Assembly (NCBI RefSeq): GCF_015471405.1
Contig: NZ_BLVZ01000022.1
Span: 1-64,000, forward strand
Reading direction: 5' to 3'
DNA: 64,000 nt
Source of the DNA: Pseudomonas cichorii
Lineage (GTDB): Bacteria > Pseudomonadota > Gammaproteobacteria > Pseudomonadales > Pseudomonadaceae
This document shows positions 24,909-33,885 of the stretch, in pieces. A program made the position numbers and the translations under genes. The stretch's first letter is position 1; each line of letters starts with the position of its first letter. A model generated the notes under the pieces. The model made no database searches. It was not told where the DNA came from and saw only the letters and a program-made list of their open reading frames with translations.

Positions 24909-25622
24909 TCAGCTCAAACCCTGAACCTGCAAACGCCTGTCGATGCGTACCTCTTCCGGCGTCAGTTGAACCCCATAAGCCAACACCTCGACACCCGCCG
25001 CCACAGCTTCACGCAGCGCAGCGGCATAAGCCGGATCGATTTCCTCTGCCGGGCGAACCGCATCTATGCCGCTGAGGTTCACGCAATACAGCAAGACGGC
25101 ACGCACGCCATCGCGAGCCAGTGCCGCCAGCTCACGCAAATGCCGGGCACCACGCTGAGTGACCGCGTCGGGAAAGGCCGCAACAGTTGAATCATCAAAG
25201 CCCAGCGTGACGCTCTTGACCTCCACATAGGCATAGCCTTCGGGGTATTCGAGGCGAAAATCCACCCGGCTTTTTTCCTGCCCGTAAGCCACCTCGCGCT
25301 TGAGTGCCGTAAAGCCATTGAGTTCGCTGATAACCCCGGCGCGCAGTGCTTCCTCGACCAGCGTATTGGCGCGCCCGGTATTGATGCAGGCAATGCGTCC
25401 CTGAGGCGTTTCGCTGATCTCCCAGGTCCCGGGCAGCTTGCGCTTGGGATCATTGGAGCGACTGAACCAGACTCGTCCTCCCGGCAGCATGCAATTGAGC
25501 ATCGAGCCGGTATTGGGGCAATGAATGGTCAGCAACTCGCCGCTATCGGTCTCGATGTCAGCCAGGAAGCGTTTGTAGCGAATCAGCAAGCGACCTTGCT
25601 CAAGTTCAGGAGAGAAACGCAT
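24909..25622 (-). CDS. sfsA: SfsA, sugar fermentation stimulation protein homolog
   Basis: A 237-residue DNA/RNA nuclease-like protein of the SfsA family. The start MRFSPELEQGRLLIRYKRFLADIE is near the family standard, with TIHCPNTGSMLNCMLPG and SRVDFRLEYPEGYAYVEVKSVTL, whose D..E.K arrangement resembles PD-(D/E)XK nuclease sites. Name comes from an E. coli maltose-fermentation phenotype; the molecular role is unsettled. ATG overlaps the stop of the upstream aminotransferase (ATGA). Confidence 0.93.
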   Translation of the reverse strand: MRFSPELEQGRLLIRYKRFLADIETDSGELLTIHCPNTGSMLNCMLPGGRVWFSRSNDPKRKLPGTWEISETPQGRIACINTGRANTLVEEALRAGVISELNGFTALKREVAYGQEKSRVDFRLEYPEGYAYVEVKSVTLGFDDSTVAAFPDAVTQRGARHLRELAALARDGVRAVLLYCVNLSGIDAVRPAEEIDPAYAAALREAVAAGVEVLAYGVQLTPEEVRIDRRLQVQGLS

Positions 25623-26794
25623 CAGCTTTTCCAGCTCCGCAAGCCACGGGCAATCCGCTCGACCGCCTCTTCAAGCCTTGGCAGGCTTTGGGTATAAGCA
25701 AAACGCACATGATGCACCGCCTGAAAGCGTCCGAAATCCAGCCCAGGCGTGAACGCGACGTGCTCGGTTTCAAGGAAGTGCCGACAAAACTCAAAGGCAT
25801 CGCCACCGAAGGCGCTGATATCGGCATACAGATAGAAAGCCCCTTGCGGCTCGACCGCAATACCGAAACCCAGCTCGCGCAAGGCAGGCAGCAGGAAGTC
25901 GCGGCGGCGGCCGAATTCGGCGCGGCGCTGCTCGAAAATCTCGATGGTCTGCGGCTCGAAACAGGCCAGCGCGGCATATTGGGCCATGCTCGGAGCGCTG
26001 ATGTAGAGGTTCTGCGCCAGCTTCTCCAGATCGGCAACGGCTTCGGGAGGCGCCACCAGCCACCCCAGACGCCAGCCCGTCATGCCGAAATACTTTGAAA
26101 AACTATTGAGGACGAACGCATCGTTATCGACTTCCAGCACGCTGCTCGCGTCAACGCCGTAAGTCAGTCCGTGATAGATCTCATCCACGACCAGATGACC
26201 GTTGCGCGCCTTGAGCGTCTGCGACAACGCGGCCAGCTCATCCACATGCAGAAGCGTGCCTGTCGGGTTGGCCGGGGATGCGACCAAGGCACCGACGCTG
26301 TCTTGATTCCAGTGCTGCGCTACCAGTTCTGGAGTCAATTGGTAACGCTCTTGCGGCCCGACCGGCACCAGTTGCGCGGCGCCTTCCACCAGACGCAGAA
26401 AATGCCGATTGCACGGATAACCCGGATCGGCCAGCAACCAGTGTTTGCCGGGATCGACCAGAAGACTGCTGGCCAGCAGCAATGCACCTGAACCACCGGG
26501 CGTGACAAGAATCCGCTCCGGGTCGATATCCAGTCGATAGCGCTGAGCGTAGAAACCGGCGATAGCCTGGCGCAACTCCGGCAGGCCGCGGGCTGCGGTA
26601 TAACGGGTTTTACCCTCTGCAAGCGCCGCCTGCCCAGCCGCAATGATGGGCTCTGCCGTGGTGAAATCGGGCTCTCCGATCTCCAGATGAATGACATCGT
26701 GGCCCGCCGCCTGCAACTCATTGGCCCGCGCCAAAAGCGCCATGACATGAAAAGGTTCGATGGCGCGACTACGCTCACTGTAAGGCTGGGCCAT
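25622..26794 (-). CDS. PLP-dependent aminotransferase class I/II
   Basis: Fold-type I aminotransferase of 390 residues, of the aspartate-aminotransferase-like group. It has IHLEIGEPDFTTAEP at the N-terminus, SPANPTGTLLHVDEL, VDEIYHGLTYG for cofactor binding and the PLP lysine in LNSFSKYFGMTGWRLGW. The substrate is not decided by motifs; neighbours give no pathway. Coupled with sfsA through a four-base overlap. Confidence 0.88.
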   Translation of the reverse strand: MAQPYSERSRAIEPFHVMALLARANELQAAGHDVIHLEIGEPDFTTAEPIIAAGQAALAEGKTRYTAARGLPELRQAIAGFYAQRYRLDIDPERILVTPGGSGALLLASSLLVDPGKHWLLADPGYPCNRHFLRLVEGAAQLVPVGPQERYQLTPELVAQHWNQDSVGALVASPANPTGTLLHVDELAALSQTLKARNGHLVVDEIYHGLTYGVDASSVLEVDNDAFVLNSFSKYFGMTGWRLGWLVAPPEAVADLEKLAQNLYISAPSMAQYAALACFEPQTIEIFEQRRAEFGRRRDFLLPALRELGFGIAVEPQGAFYLYADISAFGGDAFEFCRHFLETEHVAFTPGLDFGRFQAVHHVRFAYTQSLPRLEEAVERIARGLRSWKS

Positions 26795-27132
26795 TTTTCT
26801 TCCTTAAATGAAACACGAATCAGAAACATAACGGTCATGACCATTCGGCTAGATTCTAACCAAGCGTTTGCCGTGCCGTACTTTAAATCATGAAACGCCA
26901 GTACTTGTTGAACAGAAAATAAAAAGACCGGGACAGCTGCACGCCTTGATGACTGTGTGCTTGCGTTACAAGCGTCCTGTTCTGTAGAGAAGCGAGACGA
27001 TGCTCGACAACCGGGAGTAGCGCACCACGATTTGATCTGGTAAGTTCGCCCGCTTGCAGCTGCAGGGCCGACAGGGGTCGGTGATGGAACAATCCTGCGC
27101 AATAGATTAGAAGAGTGAGAGGCGGTCCATAC

Positions 27133-27573
27133 ATGCCCACCCCAGAAAAGCAACAGAATCATCTAATCAGCGGCTTTGAACCCTACGTGGAAAAAGCGGG
27201 TGAAGAGTATATGGGCGAGCCCATGCGCGCGCACTTCACCAAGATCCTGAACAAGTGGAAACAGGATCTGATGCAAGAGGTCGACCGCACGGTAGACCAC
27301 ATGAAGGACGAAGCTGCAAACTTCCCCGACCCAGCAGACCGTGCCAGTCAGGAAGAAGAATTCAGCCTGGAACTTCGTGCCCGTGATCGTGAGCGCAAGC
27401 TGATCAAGAAGATCGACAAGACGCTGCAACTGATCCTGGACGAAGAATACGGCTGGTGTGAATCCTGCGGTGTGGAAATCGGCCTTCGTCGCCTTGAAGC
27501 ACGGCCGACTGCCGACCTTTGCATCGACTGCAAGACACTGGCAGAAATCAAGGAAAAACAGGTCGGCAAGTGA
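27133..27573 (+). CDS. dksA: DksA, RNA polymerase-binding transcription factor
   Basis: Binds the secondary channel of RNA polymerase and, with ppGpp, represses stable RNA and activates amino-acid promoters. The 146-residue protein has a long coiled coil with the tip aspartates in FPDPADRASQEEE and a four-cysteine zinc finger, CESCG...CIDC. ATG 27133 follows a GAGAGG site and is preferred to the GTG/ATG six codons upstream. Followed by a strong terminator and gluQRS, its usual Pseudomonas neighbour. Confidence 0.96.
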   Translation: MPTPEKQQNHLISGFEPYVEKAGEEYMGEPMRAHFTKILNKWKQDLMQEVDRTVDHMKDEAANFPDPADRASQEEEFSLELRARDRERKLIKKIDKTLQLILDEEYGWCESCGVEIGLRRLEARPTADLCIDCKTLAEIKEKQVGK

Positions 27574-27592
27574 TCTGACGACCACCTTGAAC

Positions 27593-27617
27593 AAAAAGAC
27601 GCTTCGGCGTCTTTTTT
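27593..27617 (+). terminator. intrinsic terminator after dksA
   Basis: AAAGACGC-TTCG-GCGTCTTTTTT: 8-bp stem with a stable tetraloop and six Ts. Confidence 0.93.
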
Positions 27618-27653
27618 GGTTTCATGAGTCCACTTCCTGGTTTGGATGCAACC

Positions 27654-28541
27654 ATGAAAAACCCGGTTTACATCGGACGCTTTGCGCCAACTCCAAGCGG
27701 TTACCTGCACTTCGGCTCATTGGTCGCAGCGCTCGCGTCCTATCTCGACGCCCGTGCCGCAGGCGGCAAATGGCTGATGCGCATGGAAGACCTGGACCCG
27801 CCTCGGGAGGTCGCCGGGGCGCAAGCTGCGATTCTCGACACCCTTGAGCGCTACGGCTTTGAATGGGATGGTGAACTGGTCCGCCAGAGCCTGCGCCATG
27901 ATGCCTATGCCGAAGTCCTGAATCGCTGGTTCAGTCACGGCCTGGCCTATGCCTGCACCTGTTCGCGCAAACAACTGGAAGGTTTCGAGGGCATCTACCC
28001 CGGTTTTTGCCGCAACGCCGGGCATGCAACCGAAGATGCCGCGATACGTATCCGCGTACCGGAGCTGGAGTACCGCTTCATCGATCGGGTACAGGGTGCC
28101 TTCAAGCAGCATCTGGGCCGCGAATCCGGGGACTTTGTCATTCGACGGCGCGACGGCCTGTATGCCTATCAACTGGCCGTGGTGATCGATGATGCCTGGC
28201 AGGGCGTTACCGATATCGTGCGCGGTGCCGACTTGCTGGACTCAACGCCTCGCCAGCTCTACCTTCAGGAGTTGCTGGGGCTGCCGCAGCCGCGTTACCT
28301 GCATGTGCCGCTGATCACTCAGCCCGATGGCCACAAGCTGGGCAAATCCTATCGCTCGCCACCACTGCCCGCCGATCAGGCGACACCTTTATTGCTGCGG
28401 GCATTACGAGCGCTCGGCCAGCCCACGACCAGCGACCTGGTCTACGGCAGCGCCCGTGAAGTGCTCGACTGGGGCATCGCGCACTGGGATGCAGCGGCAA
28501 TACCGCGCACGAGCACAATTGAGGAAGCCCGAATAGACTGA
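27654..28541 (+). CDS. gluQ: glutamyl-Q tRNA(Asp) synthetase
   Basis: Truncated GluRS paralog that attaches glutamate to queuosine in tRNA(Asp). At 295 residues it lacks the anticodon-binding domain. It shows the class I HIGH-like box HFGS in APTPSGYLHFGSLVAAL, a KMSKS-like KLGKS, and the zinc ligands CTC...Y...C (ACTCSRKQLEGF, YPGFCR). ATG 27654 has a GGA site eight bases upstream; an earlier in-frame ATG at 27624 is poorly placed. Also named yadB/gluQRS. Confidence 0.94.
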   Translation: MKNPVYIGRFAPTPSGYLHFGSLVAALASYLDARAAGGKWLMRMEDLDPPREVAGAQAAILDTLERYGFEWDGELVRQSLRHDAYAEVLNRWFSHGLAYACTCSRKQLEGFEGIYPGFCRNAGHATEDAAIRIRVPELEYRFIDRVQGAFKQHLGRESGDFVIRRRDGLYAYQLAVVIDDAWQGVTDIVRGADLLDSTPRQLYLQELLGLPQPRYLHVPLITQPDGHKLGKSYRSPPLPADQATPLLLRALRALGQPTTSDLVYGSAREVLDWGIAHWDAAAIPRTSTIEEARID

Positions 28542-28630
28542 GCTAGAGCGGTCGCGGAAAACTCGTACATAAGTAGACTTGCAGGTTGTACGGCATCCGT
28601 TACCATGCCGCTCCTTACTAGGGAGACCCT

Positions 28631-28807
28631 ATGTATATTTACCGGCTGGTCTTACTCCTGGTAGTAGGCATCTACCTCTTCTCCCCGGCCATCATGGACT
28701 GGTGGATCGACGCGACAGGTGCCTGGTATCGCCCCTATATGCTGTGGCTGATCCTGATTGTGGTGACCTTCATTCTTCAGAGCCAGCGAGATGCCGATGA
28801 GCTTTAG
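28631..28807 (+). CDS. cbrX: CbrX-like small membrane protein overlapping cbrA
   Basis: A 58-residue frame, MYIYRLVLLLVVGIYLFSP..., with two hydrophobic segments (about 5-20 and 37-49) separated by the polar DWWIDATGAWYR loop. It is preceded by AGGGAGA and its TAG lies 11 bases inside cbrA, so cbrA translation is probably coupled to it. Pseudomonads are known to carry a small reading frame in this place, cbrX. Too short to be picked up by simple length cut-offs. The function is not established beyond control of cbrA translation. Confidence 0.78.
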   Translation: MYIYRLVLLLVVGIYLFSPAIMDWWIDATGAWYRPYMLWLILIVVTFILQSQRDADEL

Positions 28808-31745
28808 CCTGACGCAGATGCTGCTGGTCAGCGCCGGATATCTGCTGTTCCTGTTCGGCATTGCCTGGATCAGTGAACGTGGCGTCATTCCACGCTGGAT
28901 CATTCGTCACCCCCTGACCTACACCTTGTCGCTGGGCGTGTATGCCAGTGCATGGGCGTTCTATGGTTCTGTCGGCCTGGCGTATCAGTATGGCTATGGC
29001 TTCCTGTCCAGCTACCTCGGGGTTTCCGGGGCATTTCTGCTGGCCCCGGTGTTGCTTTACCCCATTCTCAAGATCACCCGCACCTACCAGCTTTCGTCCC
29101 TGGCCGACCTGTTTGCCTTTCGTTTCAGAAGCACCTGGGCTGGCGCGCTGACCACGGTTTTCATGCTGATTGGCGTGCTGCCGCTTCTGGCATTGCAGAT
29201 TCAGGCCGTGGCCGATTCCATCAGCATCCTGACCCGTGAGCCGGTACAGGATCGGGTCGCCGTAGCGTTCTGTGCGTTGATCACGCTCTTCACCATCTTC
29301 TTCGGCTCACGGCATATCGCAACGCGGGAAAAACATGAAGGGCTGGTGTTCGCCGTTGCTTTCGAGTCACTGATCAAGCTGATTGCCCTGGGCGGCGTCG
29401 GGCTTTATGCCTTGTATGGCGTATTCGACGGCCCGCAGAACCTGGAGCTTTGGCTGCTGCAAAACCAGACGGCTCTGGCCTCGTTGCATACGCCGTTGCA
29501 GGAAGGTCCATGGCGCACATTGCTGTTAGTGTTTTTCGCTTCAGCCATCGTGATGCCGCACATGTATCACATGACCTTCACTGAAAACCTCAACCCGCGC
29601 TCGTTGGTCAGCGCCAGTTGGGGGTTGCCGCTGTTCCTGCTGCTGATCAGTCTGGCTGTGCCACTGATTCTGTGGGCCGGGCTCAAGCTGGGCGCCACCA
29701 CCAGCCCTGAATATTTCACCCTGGGGATCGGCATCGCCGCCAACAGCAAGCCGCTGGCCTTGCTGGCGTATGTGGGCGGGCTGGCGGCTGCCAGCGGCCT
29801 GATTATCGTCACCACTCTGGCGCTTTCGGGGATGGCGCTCAACCATCTGGTGCTGCCGCTTTATCAGCCTCCGGCCGAAGGCAATATCTATCGCTGGCTG
29901 AAATGGACCCGGCGCGGCCTGATCGTGGCGATCATCACCGCAGGCTATTGCTTCTACCTGATGCTTGGTGCGCAACAGGATCTGGCCAACCTGGGCATCG
30001 TCGCCTTCGTTGCGACCCTGCAATTTCTCCCCGGTGTGCTGTCGGTGCTGTATTGGCCAACCGCCAACCGGCGCGGTTTCATCGCTGGCCTGCTTGCCGG
30101 AACGGCTGTCTGGGTTGTGGGCATGCTGTTACCTCTGATCGGTAACCTGCAGGGTTTCTATATTCCGCTGCTGAACATGATCTACGTGCTGGATGACACA
30201 AGCTGGCACATGGCGGCCATCGCCTCGCTGGCAGCCAACGTGCTGTTGTTCACTCTGATTTCGCTGTTCACCAATGCTAGCCCCGAAGAAGTCAGTGCTG
30301 CCGAGGCCTGTGCCGTCGACAATGTACGTCGCCCGCAGCGCCGCGAGCTGTATGCAGTGTCGCCACAGGAATTCGCCACGCAACTGGCCAAGCCGCTGGG
30401 TGCCAAGGCTGCGCAGAAGGAGGTCGAGCAGGCGCTGCGCGATCTGTATCTGCCGTTTGACGAGCGCCGCCCTTATGCCCTGCGCCGTCTGCGCGACCGA
30501 ATCGAGGCCAACCTGTCCGGCCTGATGGGGCCAAGCGTGGCCCAGGACATGGTGGAAACCTTCCTGCCCTACAAGTCCGGCAGCGAGAAATACGTCACTG
30601 AAGACATTCACTTCATCGAGAGCCGCCTTGAGGACTATCACTCGCGCCTGACCGGCCTTGCCGCCGAACTCGATGCCTTGCGCCGCTATCACCGTCAGAC
30701 CCTTCAGGAACTGCCCATGGGTGTCTGCTCGCTGGCCAAGGATCAGGAAATCCTCATGTGGAACCGGGCCATGGAAGAGCTGACCGGCATTGCCGCTCAG
30801 CGCGTGGTGGGCTCGCGCCTGGAAACCATCACAGAACCATGGAAAGGCCTGCTGACAGGCTTTATCAATGTACCGGACGAGCACTTGCACAAGCAGAAGC
30901 TCGCTCTGGACGGACAGACCCGCTGGCTCAACCTGCACAAGGCCGCTATCGACGAGCCGCTGGCCCCCGGCAGCAGCGGCCTGGTGGTGCTGGTCGAAGA
31001 CCTGACCGAAACCCAGATGCTGGAAGACAAGCTGGTCCACTCGGAACGACTGGCAAGTATCGGGCGTCTGGCGGCCGGCGTTGCCCATGAGATCGGCAAC
31101 CCGATCACCGGCATCGCCTGCCTTGCGCAGAACCTGCGCGAAGAGCGCGAGGAAGACGGTGAAATCAAGGAAATCAGCAGTCAGATCCTTGAGCAGACCA
31201 AGCGTGTCTCGCGCATCGTGCAATCCTTGATGAGCTTCGCCCACGCAGGCGCTCATCAGCATAACGACGAAGCCGTCTGTCTGGCCGAGGTCGCTCAGGA
31301 TGCCATTGGTCTGCTGGCACTGAACCGCCGCAATTTCGAAGTCCAGTTCTATAACCTGTGCAACCCTCAGCACAAGGTCGATGGCGACCCGCAACGGCTG
31401 GCACAGGTGTTGATCAATCTGCTCTCCAACGCCCGCGACGCCTCGCCATCCGGCAGCGCTGTCAGGGTCAAGAGCGAAGCATCCGAACACACTGTAGATC
31501 TGATCGTCGAAGACGAAGGCAGTGGAATTCCGAAGGCAATCATGGATCGATTGTTTGAACCATTCTTCACGACCAAGGAACCGGGAGAAGGAACCGGGCT
31601 AGGTCTTGCACTGGTCTATTCCATCGTTGAAGAGCATTATGGACAAATCACCATCGACAGCCCGGCTGACCCCGAGCAGCAACGAGGCACCCGTATCAGG
31701 GTAACCTTGCCGCGCCATGTCGAAGCGACGTCCGCCGTGAACTGA
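28797..31745 (+). CDS. cbrA: CbrA sensor histidine kinase
   Basis: Membrane sensor of the CbrAB system governing carbon/nitrogen balance and catabolite repression. The 982-residue protein begins with about 13 membrane segments resembling a sodium-solute symporter (SLC5), then a linker, a PAS domain (about 600-730), a HisKA domain with the phospho-accepting histidine in LAAGVAHEIGNPITG, and an HATPase domain with NLLSNARDASP and EGTGLGLALVYS. ATG 28797 with AGCGAG upstream is preferred to ATG 28791. Transport of histidine by the N-terminus is reported in relatives. Confidence 0.96.
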   Translation: MSFSLTQMLLVSAGYLLFLFGIAWISERGVIPRWIIRHPLTYTLSLGVYASAWAFYGSVGLAYQYGYGFLSSYLGVSGAFLLAPVLLYPILKITRTYQLSSLADLFAFRFRSTWAGALTTVFMLIGVLPLLALQIQAVADSISILTREPVQDRVAVAFCALITLFTIFFGSRHIATREKHEGLVFAVAFESLIKLIALGGVGLYALYGVFDGPQNLELWLLQNQTALASLHTPLQEGPWRTLLLVFFASAIVMPHMYHMTFTENLNPRSLVSASWGLPLFLLLISLAVPLILWAGLKLGATTSPEYFTLGIGIAANSKPLALLAYVGGLAAASGLIIVTTLALSGMALNHLVLPLYQPPAEGNIYRWLKWTRRGLIVAIITAGYCFYLMLGAQQDLANLGIVAFVATLQFLPGVLSVLYWPTANRRGFIAGLLAGTAVWVVGMLLPLIGNLQGFYIPLLNMIYVLDDTSWHMAAIASLAANVLLFTLISLFTNASPEEVSAAEACAVDNVRRPQRRELYAVSPQEFATQLAKPLGAKAAQKEVEQALRDLYLPFDERRPYALRRLRDRIEANLSGLMGPSVAQDMVETFLPYKSGSEKYVTEDIHFIESRLEDYHSRLTGLAAELDALRRYHRQTLQELPMGVCSLAKDQEILMWNRAMEELTGIAAQRVVGSRLETITEPWKGLLTGFINVPDEHLHKQKLALDGQTRWLNLHKAAIDEPLAPGSSGLVVLVEDLTETQMLEDKLVHSERLASIGRLAAGVAHEIGNPITGIACLAQNLREEREEDGEIKEISSQILEQTKRVSRIVQSLMSFAHAGAHQHNDEAVCLAEVAQDAIGLLALNRRNFEVQFYNLCNPQHKVDGDPQRLAQVLINLLSNARDASPSGSAVRVKSEASEHTVDLIVEDEGSGIPKAIMDRLFEPFFTTKEPGEGTGLGLALVYSIVEEHYGQITIDSPADPEQQRGTRIRVTLPRHVEATSAVN

Positions 31746-31767
31746 GACCGTCGAGAGAACTGAATCG

Positions 31768-33195
31768 ATGCCGCATATTTTGATCGTCGAAGACGAAACC
31801 ATTATCCGCTCTGCCCTGCGTCGTCTGCTTGAGCGCAACCAGTACGAAGTCAGCGAAGCAGGATCGGTACCCGAGGCTCAGGAGCGTTTCAATATTTCGT
31901 CGTTTGACCTGATCGTCAGCGACCTGCGACTGCCTGGCGCTCCTGGCACCGAACTGATCAAGCTTGGCGAAGGTAAGCCTGTCCTTATCATGACCAGCTA
32001 TGCCAGCCTGCGCTCGGCCGTTGATTCCATGAAAATGGGCGCAGTGGATTACATCGCCAAACCCTTCGACCACGATGAAATGCTCCAGGCTGTCGCACGT
32101 ATCCTGCGTGATCGCCAGACCAGCTCAAGCCAGCAGGCAGAACGCAGTGCCCCCGCCAAAGCCAATGGTGCCGACAAGGGCGCCACGCACAACGGCGAAA
32201 TCGGCATCATCGGCTCCTGCCCGCCCATGCTCGATCTTTACAGCAAGATCCGTAAAGTCGCGCCGACCGACTCCAACGTTCTGGTCCAGGGCGAGTCCGG
32301 TACCGGCAAGGAACTGGTCGCCCGCGCTCTGCACAATCTTTCGCGCCGCGCCAAGGCACCGATGATATCCGTGAACTGCGCAGCGATTCCCGAATCCCTG
32401 ATCGAGTCCGAACTCTTCGGCCATGAAAAAGGTGCCTTCACCGGAGCCAGCGCAGGTCGCGCAGGCCTGGTGGAAGCCGCCGATGGCGGGACCCTGTTTC
32501 TCGATGAAATCGGCGAACTGCCTCTGGAAGCGCAGGCCCGACTCTTGCGGGTACTGCAGGAAGGCGAGATTCGTCGCGTGGGCTCCGTGCAGTCACAGAA
32601 GGTCGATGTTCGCCTGATCGCCGCAACCCACCGGGACCTCAAGACCCTGGCCAAGAATGGCGAGTTCCGTGAAGACCTTTATTACCGCTTGCACGTGATT
32701 GCGCTGAAACTGCCGGCACTGCGCGAACGCGGTAACGATGTACTCGAAATCGCCCGCGCCTTTCTGGTACGCCAGAGCGCCAAGGCCGGCCGTAACGACC
32801 TGAAGTTTGCCCCCGACGCTGAACAGGCGATCCGTCATTACAGTTGGCCGGGTAACGTGCGGGAACTGGAAAACGCAGTGGAACGTTCGGTGATCCTGTG
32901 CGAAAGCCCGGAAATCTCTGCCGACCTGCTGGGCATCGATATAGAACTGGACGGCCTGGACGAAGACGAATACATGGGGCTGGCCCCACTGAGCGCTTCC
33001 GCGAACTCGACCAACAACGAGCCTACCGAAGACCTCTCACTGGAAGACTACTTCCAGCATTTCGTTCTGGAGCATCAGGACCACATGACCGAGACCGAAC
33101 TGGCGCGCAAACTGGGCGTCAGCCGCAAATGCCTGTGGGAACGCCGCCAGCGCCTGGGCATTCCACGCCGCAAAGGGGTCGCCAACGAAACCTGA
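31768..33195 (+). CDS. cbrB: CbrB, NtrC-family response regulator
   Basis: Sigma-54-dependent activator paired with CbrA. The 475-residue protein has a receiver domain with phospho-acceptor D52 (IVSDLRLPG), an AAA+ domain with Walker A GESGTGKE, the sigma-54 loop GAFTGA, and a Fis-type helix-turn-helix at the end (ETELARKLGVSRKCLWERRQRL). Lies 22 bases after cbrA. Its main target, crcZ, is directly downstream with a matching site and -24/-12 promoter. Confidence 0.97.
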   Translation: MPHILIVEDETIIRSALRRLLERNQYEVSEAGSVPEAQERFNISSFDLIVSDLRLPGAPGTELIKLGEGKPVLIMTSYASLRSAVDSMKMGAVDYIAKPFDHDEMLQAVARILRDRQTSSSQQAERSAPAKANGADKGATHNGEIGIIGSCPPMLDLYSKIRKVAPTDSNVLVQGESGTGKELVARALHNLSRRAKAPMISVNCAAIPESLIESELFGHEKGAFTGASAGRAGLVEAADGGTLFLDEIGELPLEAQARLLRVLQEGEIRRVGSVQSQKVDVRLIAATHRDLKTLAKNGEFREDLYYRLHVIALKLPALRERGNDVLEIARAFLVRQSAKAGRNDLKFAPDAEQAIRHYSWPGNVRELENAVERSVILCESPEISADLLGIDIELDGLDEDEYMGLAPLSASANSTNNEPTEDLSLEDYFQHFVLEHQDHMTETELARKLGVSRKCLWERRQRLGIPRRKGVANET

Positions 33196-33235
33196 GAAGG
33201 CTCTGCGTCGGGGTGCGCAGGTCAGTTAACAAAAC

Positions 33236-33262
33236 TGTTACCTTCGTACCTCCTCCGTAACA
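33236..33262 (+). promoter_or_regulatory. probable CbrB upstream activating site
   Basis: TGTTAC at 33236-33241 and its inverted partner GTAACA at 33257-33262 are separated by 15 bases, about 100 bases before the sigma-54 promoter at 33359. This agrees with the inverted TGTTAC/GTAACA pattern reported for CbrB sites upstream of crcZ. Further GTTAAC and GGTAAC half-sites flank it. Confidence 0.75.
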
Positions 33263-33264
33263 AA

Positions 33265-33300
33265 AGCCGGGTCTTACGGTAACGAAGCCCGGCTTTTTTG
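33265..33300 (+). terminator. intrinsic terminator after cbrB
   Basis: AGCCGGG pairs with CCCGGCT and is followed by TTTTTG. It closes the cbrAB transcript before the crcZ promoter; the loop contains a GGTAAC half-site. Confidence 0.8.
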
Positions 33301-33357
33301 TACCTGACCCAAAAGCCGGATACCCGCAAAGCCCCGGTTTTACTGGGTTCGCAAAAG

Positions 33358-33374
33358 TTGGCACACCTTCTGCT
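33358..33374 (+). promoter_or_regulatory. sigma-54 promoter of crcZ
   Basis: TTGGCACACCTTCTGCT has the -24 GG (33360-33361) and -12 GC (33372-33373) dinucleotides exactly 12 bases apart, matching TGGCAC-N5-TTGCW closely. Transcription should begin about 33384. Confidence 0.9.
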
Positions 33375-33383
33375 ATATGCTTA

Positions 33384-33745
33384 GTACAAGAAGAACAACA
33401 AGCAGTACGACACCCATAATAAAAATAAGACGAATCGACTCACGCATAACAAGAACAACACGGCGGAGGCGCAGCTAACTGATTCTTTTGGAGAGGAGTT
33501 GTATTTGGGGCTTGCCCCGCAACCAGGCCGAGAACAATAAAAACTACCCTTAGGTAGCGCCTGAACTGGTTGGATCGAATGATCATTGCAACGCAGCGAC
33601 CAAAGCAATCCGTTTGCTCTTGACTCCCGATTGGGAGATTTCACAGGCGAAACCCTGTGAATGGGCACTCAACAAAAACAAGAAGCCCAAAAAGACAATA
33701 AAAATAAAGAGCACGCACTTTGGGGGAGCTTCGGCTCCCCCAGTA
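33384..33745 (+). ncRNA. crcZ: CrcZ small RNA, Hfq/Crc antagonist
   Basis: Sequesters Hfq (with Crc) and so lifts catabolite repression when CbrAB is active. Position between cbrB and pcnB, the sigma-54 promoter and the A-rich CA motifs identify it. At least five such motifs are visible: around 33391, 33419, 33446, 33531 and 33671-33709 (for example AACAAGAACAACA and GACAATAAAAATAA). No open reading frame of note. The 3' end is set at the stem TGGGGGAGC-TTCG-GCTCCCCCA (33721-33742); the T-run after it is weak, so the true end may be a little later. Confidence 0.87.
33721..33745 (+). terminator. 3' hairpin of CrcZ
   Basis: Perfect 9-bp stem TGGGGGAGC/GCTCCCCCA with a TTCG-type loop. A following AGCTTCCAGAGCTTTT could act as a second weak terminator. 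Confidence 0.65.
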
Positions 33746-33885
33746 GCTTCCAGAGCTTTTACATCCCTTCCTCTTGATGCCGATGCGCAGCGTCCTACAC
33801 CATCCCCCGACTAAATGCTAGAATCCCCGCCCATCGTGCGGCCATTCTTCATTTTGGCCGAATATTCCTTCAAACAGTGCATCCC

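Noticed and set aside
33614..33814. 66-codon frame within crcZ
   Set aside because: Lies in the A-rich CA motifs of the sRNA; no ribosome-binding site; Lys/Asn codons reflect base composition.
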